From NCBI GenBank assembly GCA_044450785.1, contig JBIOJM010000058.1, positions 1 to 38,594 of the forward strand: a stretch of DNA of 38,594 bases. The letters run 5' to 3'. This document shows positions 1-7,848 of the stretch, one piece after another. The DNA is from JBIOJM01 sp044450785. GTDB taxonomy: Bacteria > Planctomycetota > Planctomycetia > Isosphaerales > Isosphaeraceae. The notes under the pieces were generated by a model, which worked only from the letters and a program-made list of their open reading frames with translations, was not told the origin of the DNA and made no database searches. A program made the position numbers and the translations under genes. The stretch's first letter is position 1, and every line of letters starts with the position of its first letter.

Positions 1-131
1 AAGATCGATGTGCGAGGGTTGGCGGAATCGGAGGCCGCATGATATCTGAGCGGCACGGCGCTAGCCGCCGGTGTTTGGCTTCCGGCACGCGGGGGGGATC
101 CCTGTGAATTCATTAACCTGACGCTCAATAA
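1..131 (+). repeat. 131-bp inverted repeat, left copy
   Basis: Positions 1-131 are a perfect reverse complement of 5310-5440, base for base. The match stops at 132/5309 but reaches the window edge at 1, so the repeat may be longer. It contains two motifs shared with a third, divergent copy at 5469-5540: ACGGCGCTAGCCGCCGGT (55-72) and ATTAACCTGACGCTCAATA (112-130). The repeat overlaps the last codons and the stop of the minus-strand gene that ends at 125. It contains no gene. I read it as a dispersed non-coding repeat, possibly one end of a MITE-like element. Confidence 0.93.
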
Positions 132-1654
132 GACCCGCGCATCCGGTCGAGCAAGTTCCGGGTGATCTGCTGCACGCGGCGGTCGGGTCCCTTGGGCAGA
201 GTATAGACCGCCGGGCGGATGTAGCCTGGGGGCTCGGAGAGACCGTCCGCCCACCAGATGGTGGCTGCGTTGAACACAAAATTGTGCTTCGGTCCGGGAT
301 AAATCGTCGCGGTATAGATACCCTCGGCGCGAGGGCTTTGCGTTTTTCCGCTGGCGAGGACCTCCAGTCCGGGGATTGGCGCCGGCTCGCCGTGCCACTC
401 CCAGCCGACCAGCCCGGGGATTCCATCGCCTTCCTTCATGCCCGTGCCCGCGAACAACCAGTGGCCGGGCTTGCGGCAGGTCCAGTCGCCGCCGCCGGTC
501 ACCGGATAGGTGCTCTGCGCGCCCATCAGGGTCGATTCATTAGGGCCGTTCTTGGTGAAGAGGGCCTCTTCCGGAAAACCCTTGTCGATCTCTTCCTTCC
601 GAGGCGAGCCAAACCGGCCGACCCGCTCGATGATCCGGTTGGGCCGGCCGTCGCTCGCGGCGCTCAAGTCGATGACGCCGCAGATGCTGTTGCCCGAGAG
701 AAACGCCAGGTTCAAGCCTTCGGAAACCATTTTGAGCATGGTCTGGAACATCGATAACGACCAGTATTCATCGTGGCCGACCGACAGCCAACCCTTGCCC
801 CGGCGCAGACCAGCGGGGTCGGCGTGGGTGTCGAGGTTCGAGATGTAGGTTAAATCGTAGCCGTGCTGTTCCATCCAGTAGGCCAGGGGGAACTCCCAGA
901 GCAGGAACTCGCCCGAGCCGACCGAGAGGGGTGCGTCAAGAATCTGGCAATACTTGCCGTAGGGCCGGTCGAAGCTGGTCTGCACGTTCGGGCCCCAGTA
1001 CCACTCCTTCTTGCCGTCGTCGTAGAGCGCGAACTGGCTGGGCCAGCGGTTATACGCGTTCCAGGTTGTGTCGGAGACCTGGAAGAGGAAGTCGGCCTTT
1101 CGGTCGTCGCGGACGACGAAGACGACATAGCTTTGCAGTCGCTCGCGCTCGGCCGTGAGCTTGCCCAGGTAGACGCCGCTGGTCCAATCGGCCGGGATCG
1201 TGAGCGAGGTAGCGGGGGCCCAGGCGCATTCGCGCAGTCGCTTGGGGCCGATGGGTGGATCGGGCTGAACCGTCCCCTTGAACGGTCCGGTCTGCTTCAT
1301 GAGCCGTCCTCCGTGGCCCTGGTAAAAACCCAATCGATAAAACTCGATCAGGAACGGGGACGGCGGATTGGTGCTGACGTGAATGGTGATCGTTTCCCCG
1401 GGCCGGACGCTCGTCCTCGACACGAAACCCTCGATCCAGGGGTTGCGGTACTTCGTCTTGGGATCGATGCGGACGTTGGTCGTCATCCAGTCGCGCGTGC
1501 CCGGCAGCTCGTTCTCGCGACGAATGCGGTCGGGATCGGCGGGGTCGGCGTCATGAGCGCGGGCAGGCGGAGCGTTCAGGGCCGAAGCCAGGCTGGCGGA
1601 CGCGGTGATCCGGAGGATCTCGCGGCGGGTCCAATCGCGGTCGACGGGCAACAT
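125..1654 (-). CDS. Tat-exported N,N-dimethylformamidase beta-subunit-like protein
   Basis: A 509-residue protein resembling the large (beta) subunit C-terminal domain of N,N-dimethylformamidase, a family that hydrolyses small amides in characterised members; the substrate here is unknown. The N-terminus has a twin-arginine signal (T9-R10-R11-E-I-L, then an Ala-rich stretch ending PPARA), so it is probably folded before export. Family-like landmarks are the early beta domain with FYRLGFYQGHGGRLM, then SDTTWNAYNRWP, SVGHDEYWS and FLSGNSICG in the second half. The start is the ATG at 1652-1654 on the minus strand. The gene stands alone, 258 bp from the lipase gene upstream. Its stop codon lies inside the 131-bp repeat, so the natural C-terminus may have been altered. 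The family assignment is fairly sure; an amidase role is inference. Confidence 0.8.
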   Translation of the reverse strand: MLPVDRDWTRREILRITASASLASALNAPPARAHDADPADPDRIRRENELPGTRDWMTTNVRIDPKTKYRNPWIEGFVSRTSVRPGETITIHVSTNPPSPFLIEFYRLGFYQGHGGRLMKQTGPFKGTVQPDPPIGPKRLRECAWAPATSLTIPADWTSGVYLGKLTAERERLQSYVVFVVRDDRKADFLFQVSDTTWNAYNRWPSQFALYDDGKKEWYWGPNVQTSFDRPYGKYCQILDAPLSVGSGEFLLWEFPLAYWMEQHGYDLTYISNLDTHADPAGLRRGKGWLSVGHDEYWSLSMFQTMLKMVSEGLNLAFLSGNSICGVIDLSAASDGRPNRIIERVGRFGSPRKEEIDKGFPEEALFTKNGPNESTLMGAQSTYPVTGGGDWTCRKPGHWLFAGTGMKEGDGIPGLVGWEWHGEPAPIPGLEVLASGKTQSPRAEGIYTATIYPGPKHNFVFNAATIWWADGLSEPPGYIRPAVYTLPKGPDRRVQQITRNLLDRMRGSY

Positions 1655-1833
1655 GGGTCGGCTCCCGAATCGTCAGGGTGGGAGGGTGCGTCGCTGAGCT
1701 TCAGTTCAACCGATCGACGGACCGAGAACAAGAGGCAGGAGAACGAGTGACGGCGGGGACCTGGTCACTAAGGGGAATCAGTTGATCAATTCAGCGGATT
1801 CACGGCCTTAGTCGAGCGGCAGAAAATGCCATA

Positions 1834-1889
1834 CCCGTAGCGGAACTCGCCAGAGTTCCGACCCGAAGTCTGGCGACTTCGGCTACGGG
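1834..1889. repeat. Nested hairpin (cloverleaf-like) intergenic element
   Basis: An outer stem CCCGTAGC (1834-1841) / GCTACGGG (1882-1889) encloses two perfect hairpins. The first is GGAACTC-GCCA-GAGTTCC (1842-1859). The second is CGAAGTC-TGGC-GACTTCG (1864-1881). The two four-base loops, GCCA and TGGC, are complementary to each other. The element lies between the dimethylformamidase-like gene and the lipase gene, both on the minus strand, where it could work as a transcript-processing or termination structure. It looks like a REP-type palindromic repeat; no T-tract follows either side. Confidence 0.75.
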
Positions 1890-1912
1890 GATCATTCGAC
1901 CTGCCACTCGCC

Positions 1913-2785
1913 TTAGTCGCCGTTCGCCTTTTCTTCGCGGTCCTCAGGGTCGCCGCCCCCGTCGAACCCCAGTGACGCGAGATGGCTGACGACTTGCGCG
2001 TAGAGCTCGATGGGGGGCGGGACGAGCGGGTCGGTTTCCCCGGGTGCGAGCCAGTTCATCTGCCTGAGGTGGTCGAGAGGCCACGGGGGCAAGGGAGTGC
2101 CGAACGCGAGCGCGGAGTCGACCGGCACCAGGCCGTCGTTCGGCCCTTCCAGCTCACAAAGTGCGGCATGCGTGCGCTGAAGGGGCCAGCACACGGTCTC
2201 GGTCGCGGGGTCGCCCGCCACGCAGAAGCAGGGGATGCCGGCGGGAACGGCCTGGCCGCGGTGAGACCGGCGCGCGGCGCGGCGGGTCACGTCGAAGCAG
2301 CCCTGCGGATCGATCCCGAGCGCGGCCAGAAGCCGGAAGACGCGGCCGGCCCTGAGCTTGGCAAAGTCGGCCAGGGCCGTCCCGAGGTGTGGCGTCCCGA
2401 CCGTCGTCAGGCTCAGGACTCGTGTTCGCCATGATGGATCGGTCAGCAGCCGACGCGCATCCAGCCCCCCCATGCTGTGCCCGATCAAGTGAACCGGCTC
2501 ATCGGGAAAGGCGCGGAGGATCTGGTCGCCAAGCCGCCGGGCCCGGTCCTCGACCCCCGCGATCGACGGCACTCGGGTCACGAGCACCCGGTTGCCGTGC
2601 CTGCGCAGGACCTCGGGAATTCCCCGGAAATACGAGGTGATCGTCAACCGCCCGACACCGATCCGTGCAAACCCGAATAGACCGTGAGCCAGCACGATCG
2701 GCGCGCCCAGCCGAACAAACTTCGTTTCGGGCAACATCGGGGAGGCAACAGCGGTTTCGCGCCCTCGCCCTAGGCCGGGTGGCAC
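1913..2785 (-). CDS. Triacylglycerol lipase-like alpha/beta hydrolase
   Basis: A 290-residue alpha/beta hydrolase of the bacterial triacylglycerol lipase type, expected to cleave ester bonds in lipids. An oxyanion-hole segment APIVLAHGLFGF lies at residues 29-39, the nucleophile elbow GHSMGG has Ser104, the likely acid is Asp217 in GPNDGLVPVDSA, and the likely base is His239 in PLDHL. VGTPHLGT after the elbow is also typical of these lipases. No convincing signal peptide is seen. The longest frame starts at a GTG (2783-2785); an ATG at 2735-2737 would give MLPETKF and keep the whole fold, and neither has a clear ribosome site. It is divergent from the gene at 3108. The lipase fold is sure, the substrate is not. 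Confidence 0.85.
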   Translation of the reverse strand: MPPGLGRGRETAVASPMLPETKFVRLGAPIVLAHGLFGFARIGVGRLTITSYFRGIPEVLRRHGNRVLVTRVPSIAGVEDRARRLGDQILRAFPDEPVHLIGHSMGGLDARRLLTDPSWRTRVLSLTTVGTPHLGTALADFAKLRAGRVFRLLAALGIDPQGCFDVTRRAARRSHRGQAVPAGIPCFCVAGDPATETVCWPLQRTHAALCELEGPNDGLVPVDSALAFGTPLPPWPLDHLRQMNWLAPGETDPLVPPPIELYAQVVSHLASLGFDGGGDPEDREEKANGD

Positions 2786-3107
2786 GGCGGCACGAGGACG
2801 CCAGGATCAAGATGGCAGTCTCTTGTTTGACAAAATCACGACCCTCAGATGATTGTGCACGATGAGCCAGGCGAGTCCAGAGGCTCATGCGGTTTTTTTT
2901 CTCGAGCGTTAGGGTCGAGCCGATCGTTCCGGTGGGTCGGAGGCTGGTCATGCAGCTTCGCGGGATCGTGCGGGCCGCGATGCTGGAAGAAAATCCACCG
3001 GGGACGGACCGGATCGAAAGCTGTCGCTCTCGTGGGAATACGACGCTACACTAACCATGAGACGGACGAAACACTCAAGGCTGGAACGCAGGAGTTCAGA
3101 GCGACCG
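2786..3107. other. Divergent intergenic region
   Basis: About 320 bases separate the divergent lipase gene and the gene at 3108, so promoters for both should lie here. A T8 run is present at 2893-2900, followed by C-TCGAG. I see no convincing -35/-10 pair, palindrome or RNA structure. Confidence 0.5.
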
Positions 3108-5015
3108 ATGAGCGTCCCCCGCGCGAACGCCGACGACTTCCTGGCGATCAGCCCTGGAATCAGGGTCCTGCCGATCATCCACGGCTCGGGGGATTTTGCC
3201 ATCCAGGTCCGCGAGGAATTGCTGAGCCGGCCTTATGACTGCGTGGCGGTGCCGCTTCCGCCTTCGTTTCAGGAGCAGGTCGAGGCGGCCATCGAACAGC
3301 TTCCCAGGATATCGGTCGTCGTGCAGGTGGATGCGGAGACGGCCGACGCCGAGGCAGAGGCCGACGCCGAACCCGGTTTCAGCTTCGTGCCGATCGATCC
3401 CTGCCAAGGGGTGATCGCCGCGCTGCGAACAGCACGGCGTGAGCGGATCGCGCGCGAATTCATCGACATGGAGACGCCGCGGTTCCTGCCGGTCACAGGC
3501 GCTTTCCCCGACCCTTATGCGCTCAAGCGAGTCAAGCCCGAGCGGTTCGCGGCGGCACTCCTGGCGGCGGTCCCGCCCCCCTTGCCGGGCCAGAACGTCG
3601 ACCGCATCGCCTGGATGGCGGCTCGCCTCCGGGAGCTGGAAACGCGGTATCGTTCAATCCTGCTGGTCTGCTCGATCCTCGACTGGCCCTGGATCCGCGA
3701 CGCGTTTCACCGTTCGCTCCGGCCGCCTGAGCCCGAGTCGTTCTTTGCGCCGATGGTCACCTACGCCGTCGATCCCCGGACCTTGATCTTCGTGCTGGGT
3801 GAGCTGCCGTATATCACCAACCTGTACGAGCGGGGCCGACGCGAGCTGACGCCCGACGACAACCTATCGGTCGACGGTGTCAAGGAGATGGTGCTCGATG
3901 CGCGCGAGCGGCTCAGGTCGAAACATCCCAAGGCCGCGCAGCGGATCACGCCGCAACTGCTGTCGATCTATTTCCGCTACGTCCGCAACCTGTCGCTGCT
4001 CGACCGGCGGCTCACGCCCGACCTGTATTCGCTGGTCGTGGCGGCCAAGCAGACGGCCGGCGATGACTTCGCGCTGGCACTGGCCGAGACGGCGCGTTCC
4101 TATCCCGCCACTGCCGCCGACTCCGGCGATCTTACCGAGGAGCCGGGCTTCGATCTTCCGGAGCTGGCGCGGATGGGGATCAACCAGGCGGAGCTGCCGG
4201 TCTGGGGCATGGGGCCGATGGTGAGCCGGCTGCCGGGGCAGGCGCTCTCGTGGCGTACCTGCGAGCTGCGGCCCAGGCCGCAGAAGGAAGAGCAGAAACG
4301 TTGGCGACAGCGATGGGACCCTTTTGGAATGTGCTCGTATCCGCCGGAGGACGACCGGATCGAGAGCTTTCATCGCCACGTGCGCGACCAGGCCAGGGCG
4401 ATCCTGGGCGCCGACCTGGCCCGCACCGAGAAGTTCACGACGAGCGTCCGCGACGGCATCGACATCCGTGAGACACTGCGGAACTGGCACACCGGCGACC
4501 TGTACGTCAAGGTCGTGCCGCCATCCCGGGGCTCGATCGAGGTCGTGGTCTTTCTCTTCGAGGTCCCCGCCGACCCCGAGGTCTACATCAATCGCACCAC
4601 CTGGTACGCCGAGCACGCCGAGGAATCAACGCTGGCCTTTTACGCCACGGATCCCATGAAAAACCTGGTCGGACCGGGAATCGCCCAGGCCCAGTACGGC
4701 GGTGCTCTCTTCATCTTCCCACCGCGCTCGATCCCCGACGTGTGGGTCGACAAGCGGCTCGACTTCACCGACACGCTCGAGGAACGGCTGCTCGCCGCGG
4801 CGTTCTTGCACAGCACCGACCGCCACGTCGCGGTCGTCAGTCCCAGGATCCCGCCCGGCTCCTGGCGCCGGCTGGCCCGCAGGTTCGGCAAAAAGATTGT
4901 ACACCTGCCGCTCAAACGCTTCGGCGGCCAGCTCCTCGAGCGGCTGCGCACGTTTCACGTGCTCAACGGCAAGCACGTCCGGTCGTATGCGGCTGATTAT
5001 ATACGTGATTTGTAA
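3108..5015 (+). CDS. Large conserved-looking protein of unknown function
   Basis: About 635 residues from the ATG at 3108; an upstream ATG at 3057 is in frame but has no ribosome site, while AGGAG lies about 13 bases before 3108. No signal peptide or membrane segment is evident, so it is probably cytoplasmic. The N-terminal third, with RPYDCVAVPLPPSFQEQV, then a Glu/Asp/Ala-rich run (about residues 75-89) and AALRTARRERIAREFIDME, weakly recalls the TraB/ChaN/EreA-like fold, where a loop of a polypeptide protects or hydrolyses an ester, but I cannot find a secure catalytic set. The C-terminal half has a run of beta-strand-like sequence (IEVVVFLFEVPADPEVYINR). It is followed after 21 bp by a 40-codon fragment. 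Function is not known. Confidence 0.7.
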   Translation: MSVPRANADDFLAISPGIRVLPIIHGSGDFAIQVREELLSRPYDCVAVPLPPSFQEQVEAAIEQLPRISVVVQVDAETADAEAEADAEPGFSFVPIDPCQGVIAALRTARRERIAREFIDMETPRFLPVTGAFPDPYALKRVKPERFAAALLAAVPPPLPGQNVDRIAWMAARLRELETRYRSILLVCSILDWPWIRDAFHRSLRPPEPESFFAPMVTYAVDPRTLIFVLGELPYITNLYERGRRELTPDDNLSVDGVKEMVLDARERLRSKHPKAAQRITPQLLSIYFRYVRNLSLLDRRLTPDLYSLVVAAKQTAGDDFALALAETARSYPATAADSGDLTEEPGFDLPELARMGINQAELPVWGMGPMVSRLPGQALSWRTCELRPRPQKEEQKRWRQRWDPFGMCSYPPEDDRIESFHRHVRDQARAILGADLARTEKFTTSVRDGIDIRETLRNWHTGDLYVKVVPPSRGSIEVVVFLFEVPADPEVYINRTTWYAEHAEESTLAFYATDPMKNLVGPGIAQAQYGGALFIFPPRSIPDVWVDKRLDFTDTLEERLLAAAFLHSTDRHVAVVSPRIPPGSWRRLARRFGKKIVHLPLKRFGGQLLERLRTFHVLNGKHVRSYAADYIRDL

Positions 5016-5036
5016 GGGATTTCGAAGAGAGTCATT

Positions 5037-5159
5037 ATGACCATGAGTGATCTTTATGGGTTTAAGGAGGCCGATATCCAGTCCGTGCGGGCCCAAATCG
5101 AGGGTTTGTTCGGTCTGACGATGGAAGTCCACGAGAGCTCCTACTTGAGAAGGACTTGA
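5037..5159 (+). pseudogene. 40-codon N-terminal fragment
   Basis: An ATG at 5037, 21 bp after the preceding stop, opens a 40-codon frame beginning MTMSDLYGFKEAD and ending HESSYLRRT before a TGA at 5157. The first 35 or so residues read like the start of a normal soluble protein (alternating helix and turn, no low complexity), yet it ends abruptly. Downstream, at 5310, lies the inverted-repeat element. I read it as the surviving start of a gene cut off by rearrangement. It could instead be a genuine small protein translated with the upstream gene. Confidence 0.4.
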
Positions 5160-5309
5160 CCGACGATGTCGTGGCGCTCCCTCGCGGATAATCCGCCCCT
5201 GTCCGATCTTCGCGGCTCGGTGGAGAACCCTCGGCCGGCTGGTCATCTAGACGCAGGTGGACTCACCCGGAAGTCGCACTGAAGTCGCTCATGCCGTCGG
5301 GCGGCGCTT

Positions 5310-5440
5310 TTATTGAGCGTCAGGTTAATGAATTCACAGGGATCCCCCCCGCGTGCCGGAAGCCAAACACCGGCGGCTAGCGCCGTGCCGCTCAGATATC
5401 ATGCGGCCTCCGATTCCGCCAACCCTCGCACATCGATCTT
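5310..5440 (-). repeat. 131-bp inverted repeat, right copy
   Basis: An exact reverse complement of 1-131. Its left end reads TTATTGAGCGTCAGGTTAAT. Perfect identity over 131 bp implies a recent duplication or active gene conversion between the copies. No gene lies within it. Confidence 0.93.
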
Positions 5441-5468
5441 ACCGGTGACGGCGGCGGAGCGTTCTCGT

Positions 5469-5540
5469 CAGCGGTACGGCGCTAGCCGCCGGTTTGCGTA
5501 CCTGAAAATCAAGCGGAACCTATTAACCTGACGCTCAATA
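5469..5540 (+). repeat. Diverged third copy of the repeat
   Basis: Same orientation as 1-131. It keeps ACGGCGCTAGCCGCCGGT (5476-5493) and ATTAACCTGACGCTCAATA (5522-5540), but the 28 bases between differ from the other copies. This shows that the two ends are what is conserved, not the middle. Confidence 0.8.
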
Positions 5541-5635
5541 GGCGAAGTCGGCTGGTGATTCGGACGCCGCCGGCATAAACTGAGGAAGGATCTGTCCGCG
5601 CGAAGTTGGCCAATGAAACCCTTCGAGAGGCACCA

Positions 5636-5914
5636 ATGGAAACCCTTCGGGAGGCGCAAATACAGCTTATTCAGGACAAGGAATACGAGGAGGAGATCGG
5701 TCCCTACTATGGGAAGTACCTCGGAACCTTCTTGAGTGCTCGCGGCCAGGTCCGCGCCGACCTATTTGACGCCGGCTCCCAGGTAATCGCCTACATTTCG
5801 TTCCCGACCGGGCTAACCGCGTCGAACGTCGAGGATCACTACGTGGACGAGCTCTACGCATATGCCAAGAGCCAGGGCTTCCGTGACCGCTTTCGCCTGA
5901 TGTTCTCGGAATAA
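5636..5914 (+). CDS. Small hypothetical protein
   Basis: A 92-residue soluble protein with no family I recognise. It has a charged N-terminal helix (LREAQIQLIQDKEYEEEI), a central region rich in beta-strand residues (GQVRADLFDAGSQVIAYISFPTGL) and a C-terminal helix (YVDELYAYAKSQGFRDRFRLMF). The ATG at 5636 is preceded by GAGAGG, a reasonable ribosome site. An alternative TTG at 5606 adds ten residues but those come from a short tandem duplication: 24-bp units reading (A)TGAAACCCTTCGAGAGGC and ATGGAAACCCTTCGGGAGGC. The gene lies 95 bp after the MITE-like element and abuts the HEPN fragment at 5916. It may itself be a remnant. Confidence 0.5.
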   Translation: METLREAQIQLIQDKEYEEEIGPYYGKYLGTFLSARGQVRADLFDAGSQVIAYISFPTGLTASNVEDHYVDELYAYAKSQGFRDRFRLMFSE

Positions 5915-5915
5915 G

Positions 5916-6107
5916 ATGAGTGCTGCGTTGTTCCTCGTCAGCGGTCGATCTTTGTTCCGAGAACCCGACGATCTCTGGCAAAGGCTGTCGAAGAGCTACA
6001 ATAAACGCAACGGGATCATCCATCGCGGCGAGAGCGCCGACGAGGACGATGCTCACCTGGCACTCGACATCGCCCGCAACGTCGTCGAGCTCATGGGCGC
6101 GTTGTGA
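5916..6107 (+). pseudogene. C-terminal fragment of a HEPN-domain protein
   Basis: A 63-residue frame whose second half reads SYNKRNGIIHRGESADEDDA followed by an amphipathic helix. R31-N-x3-H36 is the RN-xxx-H (Rx4-6H) signature of HEPN domains, which in many toxins and Abi proteins form an RNase active site. A complete HEPN domain needs further helices upstream, which are missing here; the first 25 residues are not family-like. It begins 1 base after the stop of the preceding frame. I read it as the surviving tail of a HEPN gene truncated by the rearrangements around 5160-5640. It is unlikely to be active by itself. Confidence 0.55.
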
Positions 6108-6155
6108 TTTGCATCTGAGCCGGACCCGTCTCTAACCGGGATGGAAGGACGATCC

Positions 6156-7181
6156 ATGAACATAGCAATGCTGCTCCTGACGACGATGGCGGCCGCCGCG
6201 GATCCCGCGCCGGATCTGACACCGACCGAGCCGTTCGAGGCGCCCAAGTACGGTGTGACGACGCGGATACCCAAGGCCTGGCCGATCGCGGTGCACGAGG
6301 AGGAGGATCGGATCTTCGTGGCGATCATTCCCCAGCAGGACTTCGACCGTCCCGGCGTCGCGGCGTGCGAGCTGGCCCTGGCGCCCGAGAGCCTGGATGA
6401 ATATCGCACCCGGATCGACACGAACGCCAAGAAAAACGGCCGGCCCAGTGGCAAGCTCGCCACGAATCGGTTGATCAAGGACGCCCGCGGCGAGCGGCTC
6501 GAGACGGTCTGGGAGTTTCATCCGGACGCAGGGGGGTTCTGGCGCGAGGTGAGCGTGCGCATGATCGCCAACCGCCAGCTCTACACGTTCATCCTCAACG
6601 TCGAGGATTCGGTTTACGCCAAGGTTCGCCCGGCCTTTGATGCACTGATCGTCGCGACCGCCTTCACAGCCCCCAACACGGGCGCCGACCTGCTGGCGAA
6701 GGCGTCGAACCGGTGGATTCAGCGCGAGTACAAGTTCGCGCTCGACCTGCCCGAGGGCTGGGGGCCCGTGCTCGCTCCCAGCGAGGTGGCGCTCTTGTTT
6801 GCGAATGGACCACCCCATGGCGTCTGGTCGGATAACCTCCTGGTCCTGGCGCATCCTCATCGCAACGTCGACCTCCAGGAACTGGTCAAGCAGCTCCCTG
6901 ACCAGCTCCGCAACGAGGACCCCCATTGTGAGATCATCTCGTGCAAGGTCATCGAGCAGGGCAAGGCGCCTGCGCTCGAAACCGTGGTGCGCACCAGCCG
7001 GGGCCCGTTCTCGATGACGGTCATCGAGCGGCGGTTCCGCGGCGGCCGGTTCGACTACGAGGTCAAATACACCGTCGAATCCAAACGGTTCGACGAGCTG
7101 GTTCCCAAGTTCCGCCAGAGCTTCGACAGCTTCAAAGAGGTCCCGGGCACGACCCCGGCGGCGAAGAACAAGGCGGCGTGA
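6156..7181 (+). CDS. Exported protein with two repeated PsbP/DUF1795-like domains
   Basis: A 341-residue protein with a short hydrophobic N-terminus (MNIAMLLLTTMAAAADPAP) that looks like a signal peptide cleaved after AAA. Two similar halves follow, about residues 25-165 and 180-330; each starts with a segment such as YGVTTRIPKAWPIAV or YKFALDLPEGWGPVL and ends with a helix before a C-terminal LVATAF / FDSFKEV type motif. That layout is typical of PsbP/DcrB-like (DUF1795) beta-sandwich domains, whose ligand is usually unknown. The ATG at 6156 is preferred because GAAGGA sits 7 bases ahead, inside the longer frame that begins at 6141. Periplasmic or envelope location is likely; the function is not known. 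Confidence 0.6.
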   Translation: MNIAMLLLTTMAAAADPAPDLTPTEPFEAPKYGVTTRIPKAWPIAVHEEEDRIFVAIIPQQDFDRPGVAACELALAPESLDEYRTRIDTNAKKNGRPSGKLATNRLIKDARGERLETVWEFHPDAGGFWREVSVRMIANRQLYTFILNVEDSVYAKVRPAFDALIVATAFTAPNTGADLLAKASNRWIQREYKFALDLPEGWGPVLAPSEVALLFANGPPHGVWSDNLLVLAHPHRNVDLQELVKQLPDQLRNEDPHCEIISCKVIEQGKAPALETVVRTSRGPFSMTVIERRFRGGRFDYEVKYTVESKRFDELVPKFRQSFDSFKEVPGTTPAAKNKAA

Positions 7182-7353
7182 ACATGACGAAGGAGTGCAA
7201 AGGGTCAACATCGGGTTCGGAGTCGCGATCTTTGATCCGTCGTTTCGGGACTTACGTCAAACCGGGAGTGTAAAGGCTCGACTAGAGACGACTTGTTCCA
7301 GTCAAATCCTTCAAGGGCTTGGCCATGTCACAGATAGATACGGAGTTTATGCC

Positions 7354-7848
7354 ATGTCGGTCCGAAGATTGAGTCACGTGTTTTGGTGTCTGATCTGCAG
7401 CCTCTTTGCCGTTGGCTGTATTGGTGATCCCGTGAGAACCACCTCGCAGCCTGTTCGTCTACGAGTGGTCGATTCCGCCTCGGGAAAACCTGTCGCGGGT
7501 GCGCAGGTATCGTTAAGGGACGACCACAAGCGTCAGACTTGGGAGCAAGACCCCTGGTTTCGCGGCGTCACCGACCAGGATGGTCAAGCCGAGATCGAGG
7601 TCGAGTACACCGCTCTCGATCGGTCCCGGGGGTCTACGCCGCCGGCCGAGAGAGACTTTGTTACAGGCCAACCCTATCTGGTGAGGGTGAACAAGGATCA
7701 AACATCCGAAGAAAAACTGAGCGTACTGATGTATCCTGGCGTATCTGTCAAGGGAAAGTCCTTTACCGTAACCGTGATTCACATCCAGCAACCACGGTAC
7801 GTTGAGACTCCAGGCGCAGACTTCGGCGGCCAAGGCATAGAGCTGTGA
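7354..7848 (+). CDS. Lipoprotein with carboxypeptidase-regulatory-like Ig domain
   Basis: A 164-residue predicted lipoprotein: basic start MSVRRLSHVF, hydrophobic core and lipobox FAVGC with Cys23. The mature part contains a small Ig-like domain of the carboxypeptidase-regulatory type (VRLRVVDSASGKPVAGAQVSL, then TDQDGQAEIEVEY), common in planctomycete exported proteins. The frame extends upstream to 7195 but the ATG at 7354 gives the signal peptide. The last 12 residues after VIHIQQPRYVET come from a 36-bp insertion that follows the first of two 35-bp direct repeats; reading the second repeat in its own frame gives VIHIQQPRYVETKP and a TAA at about 7890. The original gene therefore probably ended there, and this copy has a replaced C-terminus. 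Confidence 0.7.
   Translation: MSVRRLSHVFWCLICSLFAVGCIGDPVRTTSQPVRLRVVDSASGKPVAGAQVSLRDDHKRQTWEQDPWFRGVTDQDGQAEIEVEYTALDRSRGSTPPAERDFVTGQPYLVRVNKDQTSEEKLSVLMYPGVSVKGKSFTVTVIHIQQPRYVETPGADFGGQGIEL

Larger units (their letters stand above)
5310..5540. mobile_element. MITE-like palindromic element
   Basis: The right 131-bp copy (5310-5440) and a diverged third copy (5469-5540) face each other. The ends form perfect 19-bp terminal inverted repeats: TATTGAGCGTCAGGTTAAT at 5311-5329 and ATTAACCTGACGCTCAATA at 5522-5540. Inside these lie a second inverted pair, CGGCGGCTAGCGCCGT (5380-5395) and ACGGCGCTAGCCGCCG (5476-5491). The element is about 230 bp and has no transposase, as expected for a non-autonomous miniature element. 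Target-site duplications are not obvious: TTT precedes it and GGCG follows. Autonomous partner unknown. Confidence 0.6.

Noticed and set aside
863..1750. 295-codon plus-strand frame
   Set aside because: Antisense to the dimethylformamidase-like gene; repetitive Arg/Gly/Asp/Val composition.
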